Shown here: in pieces, positions 34,205 to 43,111 of the stretch
How positions within the stretch are numbered: the stretch's first letter is position 1
How the letters are laid out: each line of letters starts with the position of its first letter
NCBI GenBank assembly: GCA_017525915.1
Contig: JAFXSC010000018.1
Span: forward strand, 217,070-281,069
Origin: Ruminococcus sp.
GTDB taxonomy: Bacteria; Bacillota; Clostridia; Oscillospirales; Ruminococcaceae
Length of the DNA stretch: 64,000 nucleotides
Direction of reading: 5' to 3'
The notes under the pieces: model-generated
Database searches by the model: none
The model's input: the letters and a program-made list of their open reading frames with translations, nothing else
What the model was told of the DNA's origin: nothing
Made by a program: the position numbers and the translations under genes

Positions 34205-35410
34205 TTACAGAAAATTCTTGAAGATATTGAGCAGCGGTGACTGGAAGATGAGTGAGAACAGGTAGAGCATCTGGAGAATGAGCGTTAAGGTCACGAGGGG
34301 AGTTGCAAGTGCAAGCGAAAGCCCTCTGCGCGTCTGTGCCGGAGTTGTTGCGGGTATCTTGTTGTCGGAGCGGAAAATGAGAAGCATTATGCCGCCGAGA
34401 ATTGCGAGAATGAGCAGTATCTCATTTGCAACGAGCAGCGCGGAGCCCTTAAAGTTGAACTCCGAAAAGATCGTGCTGGTCGAATTCACGCATATGTGGA
34501 CAATTATCGAGGGCACGATCGAGCCGTGGAGGAGAGTGATATGTGCGAGGAAGATGCCAAGCGTGAAGGCAAGCAGGAACTGCGGTATATTCGCGTGAGC
34601 AAGTCCGAAGAAGAACGCCGAGAAGAACACCGCAAAGCGCTGATTAGCCTTTGAGAAGCAGTGGAGCAGCATACCGCGGAAGAAATACTCCTCCGTTACC
34701 GGCGCGATGATGACGGTATATATCAGCATGACGGCTTTTCCGGTATTCGAGACCGCAACGCCGTCAAGGTCAAGGACGTTGGTGTTATATCCGTATTTCG
34801 AGAACAGATCGTTAATAGCCGCTGAGATAAGAGCTGTCGTGAGCAGCAGGAATATACCTATCAGAGTGTACTGCGCCGCCTTTGCCGGGGTGAAGTTCCG
34901 TGTCCTGAACAGTTCGGTGTGCTTTTTGTTGGTAAGTCTCATTCCGAGCCGTGCAAATCCGACGTTTGCCAGAAGGTAAACTATCATCGTGAGACCGGCA
35001 AAGATAGATGAAGCAGAGATGTATTTCCGGATAGCTTCCGTGCCGGCGTCAGGGTTCACTGAGCGGAGAATGGCGGTTATCATCACATACAGCGCTGAGA
35101 TGATATAGTCTGAAAGCACGAAATGTGCGAGCATACAGCCGCCGCCGACTGCGTATATCCTTTTCAGGCGCTTGCGCTCCTCCTGTTCGGGGTCGAGCGG
35201 TACTGTGTAGCCGGGATAGGTGAGCTGCGGCAGGACATCGGTATATTCCGCCTGCGATTCATGGTATTCGGTAGGGTTCCGGAAGGGGTCACGGCTGTCC
35301 GGTATACGGCTGCGCTCCATATCGTTCAGCCTGACATTGAGCATATATATCTCGCGGTTGAGCGCCGTGATCTGGGAGCGGTGCTGTTCCGGGCTTATGG
35401 TATCGGGCAT
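34205..35410 (-). CDS. CPBP-family intramembrane metalloprotease
   Basis: 401 residues. A cytosolic N-terminus of about 85 residues begins with a short coiled coil (HRSQITALNREIYMLNVRLNDME), followed by about eight transmembrane helices. The CPBP/Rce1-like motifs are present: EEYFFRG, FFFGLAHANIPQ and the later IIVHICVN, giving the Glu, His and Asn/His needed for a glutamate-type intramembrane protease. Substrate unknown. AAGGAGGT lies before the ATG and it is the last gene of the nadB operon, 28 bp after nadC. Confidence 0.85.
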   Translation of the reverse strand: MPDTISPEQHRSQITALNREIYMLNVRLNDMERSRIPDSRDPFRNPTEYHESQAEYTDVLPQLTYPGYTVPLDPEQEERKRLKRIYAVGGGCMLAHFVLSDYIISALYVMITAILRSVNPDAGTEAIRKYISASSIFAGLTMIVYLLANVGFARLGMRLTNKKHTELFRTRNFTPAKAAQYTLIGIFLLLTTALISAAINDLFSKYGYNTNVLDLDGVAVSNTGKAVMLIYTVIIAPVTEEYFFRGMLLHCFSKANQRFAVFFSAFFFGLAHANIPQFLLAFTLGIFLAHITLLHGSIVPSIIVHICVNSTSTIFSEFNFKGSALLVANEILLILAILGGIMLLIFRSDNKIPATTPAQTRRGLSLALATPLVTLTLILQMLYLFSLIFQSPLLNIFKNFL

Positions 35411-35438
35411 AAATTACCTCCTTGTGCAGAGCAGCTGT

Positions 35439-36287
35439 TCACTTCTCTGCCTTCTTTATTTTCATGGAGATATCGAAGCATTTAACTGAATGGGTGAGAG
35501 CGCCGAGGGAGATTATATCAACGCCTGTCTCTGCAACTGCGCGGATATTCTCAGCGGTAACGTTTCCGGAAGCTTCAAGGAGAGCGCGTCCGCCGGCTAT
35601 CTCAACAGCCTCAGCCATTTCATCGCAGTTCATATTGTCGAGCATGATTATCTCGACCTTGTTTGCGAGGGCTTCTTCAAGCTCGGAAAGAGTACGAACC
35701 TCGACCTCTATCTTCACGGTATGGCCTATCCTCTCGCGGAGAGCGGCAACTGCTCCGGTAATGCTGCCGTAAGCGTCGATATGGTTGTCCTTCAGCATGG
35801 CGGCATCGGAGAGGTTGAAGCGGTGGTTCTTGCCGCCGCCGACCGTTACAGCGTACTTCTGGAGGGCGCGGAGACCGGGAAGGGTCTTGCGCGTATCGGT
35901 TACGGAAGCCTTTGTGCCTTTGACGAGCTCAACGCATTTATTGGTCGCGGTAGCTATGCCGGACATATGCTGGAGTATATTGAGCGCGGTGCGTTCGCCC
36001 TTGAGGAGAGTGAGGGTGCTTCCCTCCATTTCGGCGATGATATCGCCCTTGTTCACCTTTGTACCGTCCTTCATGAGTATCCTGAAATCAACATTTCCGC
36101 CGGCGAGGTCGAAAACTCTCTTTGCGATGTCGATACCGCAGACGATGCCGGTGTCCTTTGCAACGTAGTAGGCGGAGCTGCGGTGATCCTCGGGAATGAG
36201 GTTATCGGCGGCGGCATCGGTATAGTTGATGTCCTCCATGAGGGCTGTTGTTATGATATTGTCGATATAGCACTGTAAAAGCTTCAT
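35439..36287 (-). CDS. nadC: NadC, quinolinate phosphoribosyltransferase
   Basis: Converts quinolinate and PRPP to nicotinate mononucleotide in de novo NAD synthesis. 282 residues, normal. ERTALNILQHMSGIAT, DTRKTLPGLR, GGGKNHR and IMLDNM/EASGNV are the family's substrate-binding motifs. AAAGGAG precedes the ATG. It shares an operon with nadB, with a dockerin-bearing peptidase gene between them. Confidence 0.97.
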   Translation of the reverse strand: MKLLQCYIDNIITTALMEDINYTDAAADNLIPEDHRSSAYYVAKDTGIVCGIDIAKRVFDLAGGNVDFRILMKDGTKVNKGDIIAEMEGSTLTLLKGERTALNILQHMSGIATATNKCVELVKGTKASVTDTRKTLPGLRALQKYAVTVGGGKNHRFNLSDAAMLKDNHIDAYGSITGAVAALRERIGHTVKIEVEVRTLSELEEALANKVEIIMLDNMNCDEMAEAVEIAGGRALLEASGNVTAENIRAVAETGVDIISLGALTHSVKCFDISMKIKKAEK

Positions 36288-36300
36288 ATGCCTTCTCCTT

Positions 36301-37596
36301 TCAGTTCTTGTATTTTGAGTCTATGCAGAGGAATTCCTCGAGCGAGAGCCCGGAGTCGTATACCTCCTTTGCGAGGTCCTTTCCGAGATAGCGGACGTGC
36401 CAGGGCTCGTACTTATAGCCGGTTATGTCCTGCTTGCCCTGCGGATAGCGTATGATAAAGCCGTATTTCCAGCAGTTTGCGGCGAGCCATTTCGATTCGG
36501 GAGAATACCCGAAGCTGTCGCCGGCAACGTTTATATCCATAGCCAGACCGGTCTGATGCTCGGAATAGCCGGGGCGCGCGGAGTATGTATCAGCCTTTGC
36601 ATAGCCGTCACGCGCCGCATACTGATTATAGAGCGAGCTCTGATAGGAATATGAGCGGTAGCCGGAGGTTATCCAGAGATTGCAGCCAGCCTTGTATGCG
36701 TCAGCCTGCATGGTATAGAAGGCACTGAGGGCTTCCGGAAGTATCTTTCCTGGGTCATAGCTTTGCGGCAGGGAATAGGACTTATTTGCGATGAGTATGC
36801 CGTTGACATAGGTGATGCCGTCCTTTACGGAGATATTCCTGAGCGTGAAACGCTCCGTTCTGCCGCTGTCCCACTTCATATCAAAGTGCATCGAGTCTAT
36901 GCGCGTCATTTTTGCCGCAGAAACAGTACCGTCCTGAAAGATGAAGGTGAAGTCGCTGCCGTTCATCTTGTATACGAATGGCTTGCCGTTCACAGAGCCG
37001 CTCACGCCCCTGATATTGAAGCAGCGTATGGAGCCTGTGCCGTCCTTGGCGTACCAGTTGCCGGTAAGGCACTTTGCGTAGTCTATGGGGGAACTGCTGT
37101 AATATGTGAAGTTTTCGAGCGAGCCGTCCGCGTGCCTGAGCACGAAGTTCTCGCCGCTGTTCCAGAGGATATCGGAGGTCTCCTTGTCTATGGTGAGAGT
37201 GCTTCCGGCGGCGGAACAGGAGAGCTCCGAGGAAGCGCCTGTCCTCTCGTTCGTGCAGGTGCATTTGCCGCCGGAGAAGGTGTAGTACCGCGTAAGCGAT
37301 GAGGTCCTGGCGACCCATGTTCCGGAGGGGAGAGTGCCTTCGTGGCTGAAAACGTTCTTTCTCAGCCTGATGAGGTCATATACGTTGAGCCTGCCGTTGC
37401 CGTCGATATCGGCAGCTGCGAACTGTTCAGCGGTGAACGCAGTCCTGCCGGCAACATAGCTGCTCATGATGCTTACATCTTCGCTTGTCAGTGAGCCGTC
37501 GCCGTTGAGGTCGCCCCTGATAACGGCATCGGGGGTATAGGCAAGTGTGCCGGAAGCTCCGATAGCTGCCGCAAGAATAATAGCCGGTATTTTCAT
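36301..37596 (-). CDS. secreted VanY-type D,D-carboxypeptidase with dockerin
   Basis: 431 residues. A signal peptide (1-20), then an N-terminal type I dockerin with two full calcium loops (GDLNGDGSLTSEDV and ADIDGNGRLNVYDL, about 27-85), a beta-rich middle region, and a C-terminal VanY peptidase domain (about 285-420) with the zinc motifs SEHQTGLAMDI and EPWHVRYLG and the ITSGYRSYSYQ segment. It should trim D-Ala from peptidoglycan peptides outside the cell. A peptidoglycan enzyme carrying a dockerin is unusual and suggests display on a scaffold. It sits between nadB and nadC with normal operon spacing and AAAGGAGAGGAG before the ATG. Confidence 0.9.
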   Translation of the reverse strand: MKIPAIILAAAIGASGTLAYTPDAVIRGDLNGDGSLTSEDVSIMSSYVAGRTAFTAEQFAAADIDGNGRLNVYDLIRLRKNVFSHEGTLPSGTWVARTSSLTRYYTFSGGKCTCTNERTGASSELSCSAAGSTLTIDKETSDILWNSGENFVLRHADGSLENFTYYSSSPIDYAKCLTGNWYAKDGTGSIRCFNIRGVSGSVNGKPFVYKMNGSDFTFIFQDGTVSAAKMTRIDSMHFDMKWDSGRTERFTLRNISVKDGITYVNGILIANKSYSLPQSYDPGKILPEALSAFYTMQADAYKAGCNLWITSGYRSYSYQSSLYNQYAARDGYAKADTYSARPGYSEHQTGLAMDINVAGDSFGYSPESKWLAANCWKYGFIIRYPQGKQDITGYKYEPWHVRYLGKDLAKEVYDSGLSLEEFLCIDSKYKN

Positions 37597-37638
37597 AGTC
37601 TCCTCTCCTTTACAATATGATAAGCTGAAACGAGTGCG

Positions 37639-39096
37639 TTATTCAGTTACCTCGCTGAGTATTATCGAAGCAACGGTTACTATGGATTTTGCAAGAACAT
37701 AGTCGGCGTCAACGTAGTAGCCGCCTTCAAGAAGGTCGCGGCGGATATCGTTGATGCGCTTCAGACCCTCGGCAGCGGCAGCCTTGTCGGGAATAACGAA
37801 ATAGCTGTTCTGCATTATCTTACGGGTCTCGGTGCGTATGCCTTTTGGTATGGTGGGAGAGCCGATATGCGGATCGAAGCTTGCGGACTTGAATTCCTTG
37901 GGTACGGTATCAAGCTTTGAAGCGATATGGTTTGCGGCATGGCGCGAGAACACAAGTGCTTCGAGAAGGGAATTGCTTGCGAGACGGTTGCTGCCGTGAA
38001 CGCCTGTATGCGAGCATTCTCCGCAGGCATAGAGATTGGTGAGGGTAGTCTCGGAGTTCTGGTCAACGTCGATGCCGCCCATGAGGTAGTGCTGGCAGGG
38101 GTAGATCGGGACCGGTTCCTTCGTGAGGTCATAGCCCTGTTCGAGAAGGTTCCTGTATATCATCGGGAAGCGCTTTTTGAGGAATTCGCTGTCCTTGTAG
38201 CTTATATCGAGGTAGAATTCGGTCGAGCCCTGTTTCTTTGCCTCCTGAACGATAGCGTGGGAAACGACGTCTCTCGGTGCAAGCTCGAGACGCTCGTCGT
38301 AGTTGTGCATGAAGCGTTCCTTGTGGCAGTTGAGGAGGTAAGCACCCTCGCCGCGGACAGCCTCGGAGATGAGGAAGCATTCACGGGTCGCGCGGTTGTT
38401 GAAGGCTGTCGGGTGGAACTGCACATAGCTGAGGTTCTTTATCTTTGCGCCCATTTCATAGGCGAAGGTTATGCCGTCACCGGTAGCGATAGCGGAATTT
38501 GTCGTGAACTGGTAAACTCTGCCGATACCGCCGGTAGCGAGTATCATGAAGTGGCAGTTTGCTGTGAGATAGTCAGCGTCCTCGGTGCGGAGGAGAGCTG
38601 AATAGCCGGTGGAGGTGCGCTTCACCGAGCACATGAGGGTATTTTCCCTTATTTCGACATTGGGAAGGGTCTGGACATAGGCGAGGAGCTTTGAAGCTAT
38701 CTCCCTTCCGGTGGAGTCTGCGTGGTGGAAAATGCGGTGATGACCGTGACCGCCCTCGAGGGTGCGGTGGTAGGAGCCGTCGGGGTTCTTGTCGAATTCA
38801 ACGCCGAGTTCAATGATGCGTTCGATATCCTGTGCAGCTTCGCTTACGAGAGTATGAACGGCGTCAACGTTGTTCTTGAAGCTGCCTGCGATGAGGGTAT
38901 CGTTCTGGTGGTACTGGATATTGTCGGTAGGGGAATTGTATACTCCGGCGATACCGCCCTGTGCGAGCGAGGAGTTGCAGAGCGAGAGGTCGCGCTTGCA
39001 TATAATGAGTATTTTCAGAGTTGAAGGAAGGTTGATAGCGGCATAGAGACCAGCCGCACCGCAGCCGGCGATGATGACATCGTAATTTACTGACAT
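37639..39096 (-). CDS. nadB: NadB, L-aspartate oxidase
   Basis: FAD enzyme that oxidises aspartate to iminoaspartate for quinolinate synthesis. 485 residues from the ATG at 39096, which has AAAGGA 10 bp upstream; a GTG three codons earlier is too close to it. The FAD-binding GCGAAGLYAAI is at the N-terminus, with NSSLAQGGIAGV, the EGGHGHHRIFHHAD substrate segment and GECSHTGVHGSNRLASNSLLE. nadA (quinolinate synthase), which usually lies beside nadB, is not here. It is first in the operon. Confidence 0.95.
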   Translation of the reverse strand: MSVNYDVIIAGCGAAGLYAAINLPSTLKILIICKRDLSLCNSSLAQGGIAGVYNSPTDNIQYHQNDTLIAGSFKNNVDAVHTLVSEAAQDIERIIELGVEFDKNPDGSYHRTLEGGHGHHRIFHHADSTGREIASKLLAYVQTLPNVEIRENTLMCSVKRTSTGYSALLRTEDADYLTANCHFMILATGGIGRVYQFTTNSAIATGDGITFAYEMGAKIKNLSYVQFHPTAFNNRATRECFLISEAVRGEGAYLLNCHKERFMHNYDERLELAPRDVVSHAIVQEAKKQGSTEFYLDISYKDSEFLKKRFPMIYRNLLEQGYDLTKEPVPIYPCQHYLMGGIDVDQNSETTLTNLYACGECSHTGVHGSNRLASNSLLEALVFSRHAANHIASKLDTVPKEFKSASFDPHIGSPTIPKGIRTETRKIMQNSYFVIPDKAAAAEGLKRINDIRRDLLEGGYYVDADYVLAKSIVTVASIILSEVTE

Positions 39097-39135
39097 ATGG
39101 CACACGTCCTTTACGGATAAGTTATATATAAATCC

Positions 39136-39164
39136 ATTATATCACATTTTTTTCAGAATTGCAA
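39136..39164 (-). promoter_or_regulatory. promoter of the nadB operon
   Basis: On the minus strand TTGCAA (39159-39164), 17-bp spacer, TATAAT (39136-39141), about 40 bp from the nadB start. Confidence 0.75.
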
Positions 39165-39236
39165 CTATGTTTTGAATCAGTGCATAGCGCACAGCTCTGA
39201 ACTCTAAATTAAAATAAAAACATATCTCAAAGGTTA

Positions 39237-39265
39237 TTGACATCTGCGAAAATATGTTCTATAAT
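39237..39265 (+). promoter_or_regulatory. consensus promoter of the sigma-like/yaaO/holB operon
   Basis: TTGACA (39237-39242), 17-bp spacer, TATAAT (39260-39265). Predicted start near 39272. Between it and the nadB promoter, 39179-39215 has a degenerate heptad-like sequence. Confidence 0.85.
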
Positions 39266-39282
39266 AAAATTCACAAGGAATA

Positions 39283-39294
39283 GAACGTTAGTTC
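39283..39294. promoter_or_regulatory. LexA/DinR-like palindrome
   Basis: GAAC-GTTA-GTTC fits the Firmicute LexA core GAAC-N4-GTTC. It lies about 11 bp downstream of the predicted transcription start, where a repressor would block transcription. A single short match can be chance. Confidence 0.45.
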
Positions 39295-39346
39295 GATACG
39301 CTGCCGCCACCACCATTTTTCTCCCTGAGTAAAGGAGGTCATGAAA

Positions 39347-39568
39347 GTGAAACAGATGATAAAAGACTACCAGAAGGGGGTCGATATGCTCAGAAACAGG
39401 CTGGACGAGCTCTCTGCGCTGAGAAAAAGGCTCGGCGAAGCTGAAATTGCCGAACTCGACCTCGACAGGCGCATCTTCCTTCTGAAAAAGGAGTCCTCGG
39501 AAGCGGAGGAGACCATTGCCTATTTGTCATCGGTTATGAGGAGGCGCGGACTTAGTGTCGAGACGTAA
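39347..39568 (+). CDS. small coiled-coil protein upstream of a sigma-like factor
   Basis: 73 residues, starting at GTG 39347, which sits 8 bp after GGAGG; an ATG at 39341 is too close to that site. The sequence is one long charged heptad helix (MLRNRLDELSALRKRLGEAEIAELDLDRRIFLLKKE). Its end overlaps the start of the next gene by 14 bp. Small coiled-coil genes of this kind are often paired with short sigma-like regulators in Firmicute phages and mobile elements. Role unknown. Confidence 0.6.
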   Translation: MKQMIKDYQKGVDMLRNRLDELSALRKRLGEAEIAELDLDRRIFLLKKESSEAEETIAYLSSVMRRRGLSVET

Positions 39569-39851
39569 AAGCTATTCCGATACCTTCACCGGTGACGCAG
39601 ATGAGGGCATCAGACGTATAATCGAAGGCGGAGGCGAGGAGGACTCGCGCCGCAGACTGAAAAAAGTGCTGTTAAAAGTTATAAATAATGAGCTTACTCC
39701 GAGACAAAAGCAGATAATTATGCTATACTATTTTCAGCAGTCGGATATCGTCACTATTGCGAACGACCTCGGTATTACTCCGCAGGCTGTTTCAGCGGTG
39801 ATGTCCCGGGCAAGACTGAGATTGTTCCGCATACTGCAATACTACATATGA
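39555..39851 (+). CDS. short sigma-70 region 4-like DNA-binding protein
   Basis: 98 residues. It contains only a sigma region 4/HTH (LTPRQKQIIMLYYFQQSDIVTIANDLGITPQAVSAVMSRARLRLF, about 48-93), without region 2, so it is a regulator rather than a full sigma factor. The start is GTG at 39555, with GAGGAGG upstream inside the previous gene. The stop lies just before the decarboxylase gene, so it leads that operon. Possible control by a LexA-like site suggests stress regulation, but this is inference. Confidence 0.65.
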   Translation: MSRRKSYSDTFTGDADEGIRRIIEGGGEEDSRRRLKKVLLKVINNELTPRQKQIIMLYYFQQSDIVTIANDLGITPQAVSAVMSRARLRLFRILQYYI

Positions 39852-39862
39852 AGGTATTTTTT

Positions 39863-41185
39863 ATGGATACTCCGATAATAGATTTTCTTGACAGATATGC
39901 TTCGTCCGGTGCTTTGCGCTGCCATATGCCCGGTCACAAGGGGGATACGCGTTTCTTTCCGCGCCCCGAATGGGATATAACCGAGATATCCGGCGCGGAC
40001 GCTCTGTTTGAAGCGCAGGGTATCATCGCAGAGAGCGAGAGGAATATGTCCCGTCTCTACGGAACTGCCGCAACGGTCTACTCCGCCGGCGGCTCTACCC
40101 TCTGTATACAGGCTATGCTTGCGATAATGAAGCGCGAAGGCAGACGGGTCCTCGCCGTCAGGAACGCCCACAGAGCGTTCCTGAATGCCGCCGCGCTGAC
40201 AGATATAAGGCTCGACTGGCTCATGCCGGTACGCCGGGACGGTATACTTTCCGGAACTGTTTCCCCTGCGGCGGCTGAAGCCGCATTGAGCGGCTTCGGC
40301 GAGGACCAGTCCTGCCTTTACGTCACATCTCCGGACTATACCGGCAGAACGGCAGATATACCTGCACTTGCGGAGGTCTGCCGCAGGCACGGAGCAAGGC
40401 TGATAGTAGACAATGCCCACGGCGCACATCTGGCATTCATGCCGGAGAATATCCACCCTATCGCTCTGGGCGCGGATATGTGCTGCGATTCGGCACACAA
40501 GATGCTGCCGGCACTTACCGGTGCGGCAATGCTCCACACCTCACGCGAGGAATACGCTCCGCTGCTGAAACCTGCAATGGCAATGTTCGGCTCGACGAGC
40601 CCTTCCTACCTGATAATGGCATCGCTGGACGGCTGCTGCCGGTACATTGCTGATGAGATACGCGGTGATATTGCCGATTCTCTGAGGTACGCGAGAGTAT
40701 TCCGGGAGAGCTTTGCAGGAAGGCTGGCATTTGCGGAGGGTGACCCCTTCCATGTAACAGTGCGTGCGTCGGAGAGCGGATATAACGGCGATGAACTTGC
40801 ACAGCTTCTCCGGGACGAGGGCTGCGAGTGCGAATACTCCGACAGCGGACTGCTGATACTGCTCATGTCGCCGGTCAACAGGCGTGAGGACTGGGAAAGG
40901 CTTGGACCTGCAATGGAAAAAGTCCTCGGCAGAGCAGAAAATCACCAGCCGTTCTCATGGGAATGCGAGACGTTTCTTCCGGAGAGGGCAATGACTGTAC
41001 GCGAGGCAGTTTTTGCACCTTCCGAGGATATACCGGTCGATGAGGCGGAGGGACGCATCTGCGGCGCTGTGAACGTTCCGTGTCCTCCGGCAGTCCCGAT
41101 AGCGGCAAGCGGAGAGGTCATTGACCGGAGATGTATAAATATTTTCAAAAGGTATGGTATTTTTACCGTGAATGTGGTAAAATGA
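39863..41185 (+). CDS. Orn/Lys/Arg decarboxylase family PLP enzyme (YaaO-like)
   Basis: 440 residues. It begins with CHMPGHKGDTRFFP near residue 21 as in YaaO/SpeA-like fold I decarboxylases. The PLP lysine is in CDSAHKMLPALTGAAML and the cofactor Asp in VDNAHGAH. Length suits the short YaaO group, which lacks the wing domain of inducible enzymes. It is likely an arginine or lysine decarboxylase feeding polyamine synthesis; the substrate cannot be read from sequence. The start is ATG at 39863 with GAAGG 9 bp upstream; an ATG at 39848 has no site. The neighbour holB/ricT order matches the Bacillus yaaO region, without tmk and yaaQR. Confidence 0.85.
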   Translation: MDTPIIDFLDRYASSGALRCHMPGHKGDTRFFPRPEWDITEISGADALFEAQGIIAESERNMSRLYGTAATVYSAGGSTLCIQAMLAIMKREGRRVLAVRNAHRAFLNAAALTDIRLDWLMPVRRDGILSGTVSPAAAEAALSGFGEDQSCLYVTSPDYTGRTADIPALAEVCRRHGARLIVDNAHGAHLAFMPENIHPIALGADMCCDSAHKMLPALTGAAMLHTSREEYAPLLKPAMAMFGSTSPSYLIMASLDGCCRYIADEIRGDIADSLRYARVFRESFAGRLAFAEGDPFHVTVRASESGYNGDELAQLLRDEGCECEYSDSGLLILLMSPVNRREDWERLGPAMEKVLGRAENHQPFSWECETFLPERAMTVREAVFAPSEDIPVDEAEGRICGAVNVPCPPAVPIAASGEVIDRRCINIFKRYGIFTVNVVK

Positions 41186-41237
41186 AATGGACGATCATTT
41201 TCCGTTGCAGTAAACAGACGGAGACAGGCGGTGAGAT

Positions 41238-42224
41238 ATGAAAAAGATATACGGTAACAGCGAAATGCTCTCCACATTCAGGAGCATGGTGAGCAGCGGC
41301 AGAACGGCGCATACCCTGCTGATATACGGCGAAAAGGGCAGCGGAAGAAAACTTGCTGCATCATATTACACCCAGCTCCTTCTCTGCGAAGCTCCCACGC
41401 CGGAAGGTCCCTGCGGCAGATGTCCTGCCTGCCGGAACACTGAGCACGGCGCTCACCCGGACGTTGTTTATGCTGAACGTTCCGGAAAACTCGGCGGCTA
41501 TTCGGTAGATACTGCGAGGGACATCATCAGTGACGCATTCATAAAGCCGAACAACAACACCGGGAGGAAGATATACCTCTTTACGGACTGCCATAATGTT
41601 GACATCCGCACCCAGAATACCCTCCTGAAGCTTATCGAGGAGCCGCCGGACTACGCCTATTTCATATTCACGGCTGAGTCGAAGGCGGAGTTCCTGCCGA
41701 CCGTCATTTCACGAAGCGTCTGCCTTTCCACTTCCCTCTGCACCGCTGAGGATACAAGAGCCGCACTCGCTGATGAGGGCTTTTCCGAAAACGATATACA
41801 GAAGGCTATGGAATGCTTCCACGGCAATATCGGCAGGTGCATCAGCTATATTACGGATGAGAACGTAAGGAAACAGGTGGATTTGACAAAATCGCTCGCA
41901 GATAGTATAATAAGAAAGGACGAGTATGCTCTCAACGTTGCATTCAACGCTGCCGGCAAGGAGCGCAGTGACGCAAGGGAGGTGCTTTCCCTTCTCGACC
42001 AGCTCGTAAGAGATGCCGCAGTTCTCGGTGAGAACAAGGACGCTGAACTCATAGGCTGCTGCCGGAGCTGTGCAGAGGGGCTTTCAGCTTTGCTGACAGC
42101 AGGTCAGGCTATGCGTATCCACTGGCGTATAGAACGTGCATGGGAAGCTGTTGAGGCAAATGTCAGCATCCCCCTCGTGCTTACCGCGCTGTGTGCGGAG
42201 ATAGCGGATATAGCCGGTCAATAA
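41238..42224 (+). CDS. holB: DNA polymerase III delta' subunit
   Basis: Clamp-loader subunit. 328 residues. A P-loop-like GEKGSGRK (about 31-38), the zinc-binding CGRCPACR...H segment (about 58-76), NTLLKLIEEPP and the SRSVCLS sensor region are typical of delta'. The normal GKT is altered to GRK, as in many delta' proteins that do not hydrolyse ATP. It precedes ricT as in Bacillus. GGCGGTGAGAT lies before the ATG. Confidence 0.9.
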   Translation: MKKIYGNSEMLSTFRSMVSSGRTAHTLLIYGEKGSGRKLAASYYTQLLLCEAPTPEGPCGRCPACRNTEHGAHPDVVYAERSGKLGGYSVDTARDIISDAFIKPNNNTGRKIYLFTDCHNVDIRTQNTLLKLIEEPPDYAYFIFTAESKAEFLPTVISRSVCLSTSLCTAEDTRAALADEGFSENDIQKAMECFHGNIGRCISYITDENVRKQVDLTKSLADSIIRKDEYALNVAFNAAGKERSDAREVLSLLDQLVRDAAVLGENKDAELIGCCRSCAEGLSALLTAGQAMRIHWRIERAWEAVEANVSIPLVLTALCAEIADIAGQ

Positions 42225-42244
42225 TACTTTATATGGAGAACCTT

Positions 42245-43111
42245 ATGAAAGAAATAGTCGGAGTGCGCTTTAAAAGCGTAGGAAAAATATATTACTTCTC
42301 GCCGGACGGACTTACTGCAAATGTCGGCGATCATGCCATTGTCGAGACCGTCAGGGGAGTTGAGTGCGGAGAGGTCGTTATCGCCAACAGGGAGATAAAC
42401 GACAACCAGATAGCCGCACCGCTCAAGCCTATCATCAGGATAGCCACACCAGCCGATATGAAGGTGGTTGAGAAGAACAAGCAGCGTGAGAAGGACGCTT
42501 TCAAGGTGTGCGAGGAAAAAATAGCCGCACGCGGTCTGAAAATGAACCTCGTCGAGGTAGAGTGTACCTTCGACAACAACAAGCTCCTGTTCTACTTCAC
42601 CGCTGAGAACCGTGTTGACTTCCGCGAGCTCGTAAAGGATCTCGCCGCTGTTTTCCGCACCCGTATCGAGCTGCGCCAGATAGGCGTCCGCGATGAGGCA
42701 AAGATACTCGGCGGTCTCGGAATATGCGGAAGGGAATTCTGCTGCAAGGGCTATATGGGCGATTTCCAGCCCGTGTCTATAAAAATGGCTAAGGAACAGG
42801 GACTTTCCCTCAACCCCACAAAGATATCAGGCACCTGCGGCAGACTTATGTGCTGTCTTAAAAATGAGCAGAACGCCTATGAAGCCCTGCTCAAAATAAC
42901 TCCGAAGGTTGGCGCTATCGTTGTAACTCCCGACGGCGACCGCGGAAGGGTCGAGGACGCTAACCTCATCACAGGAAAGCTCCGCATAAAGACCGATAAA
43001 TCTGAGGTCCCCGTTACTCTTGACCGCAGCGAGGTAAAGCTCCTGAAGGACGTTGAGATAAGGGTGAACAAGGAGGAACTCAGGGCACTCAAGAACCTTG
43101 AGGATAAATAA
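42245..43111 (+). CDS. ricT: RicT (YaaT), PSP1-domain protein
   Basis: 288 residues from the ATG at 42245, which has GGAG 6 bp upstream. PSP1 domain with FYFTAENRVDFRELVKDLA, and two Cys clusters (GICGREFCCKG and GTCGRLMCC) that match the iron-sulfur ligands of RicT. In Bacillus, RicT works with RicA and RicF to speed mRNA processing by RNase Y and affects sporulation and biofilm. The partners are not in the window. It overlaps the QueH gene by one base. Confidence 0.92.
   Translation: MKEIVGVRFKSVGKIYYFSPDGLTANVGDHAIVETVRGVECGEVVIANREINDNQIAAPLKPIIRIATPADMKVVEKNKQREKDAFKVCEEKIAARGLKMNLVEVECTFDNNKLLFYFTAENRVDFRELVKDLAAVFRTRIELRQIGVRDEAKILGGLGICGREFCCKGYMGDFQPVSIKMAKEQGLSLNPTKISGTCGRLMCCLKNEQNAYEALLKITPKVGAIVVTPDGDRGRVEDANLITGKLRIKTDKSEVPVTLDRSEVKLLKDVEIRVNKEELRALKNLEDK

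Noticed and set aside
39848-39862. Start of the decarboxylase at 39848
   Set aside because: It overlaps the previous stop but has no ribosome binding site; the ATG at 39863 has GAAGG at a good distance.
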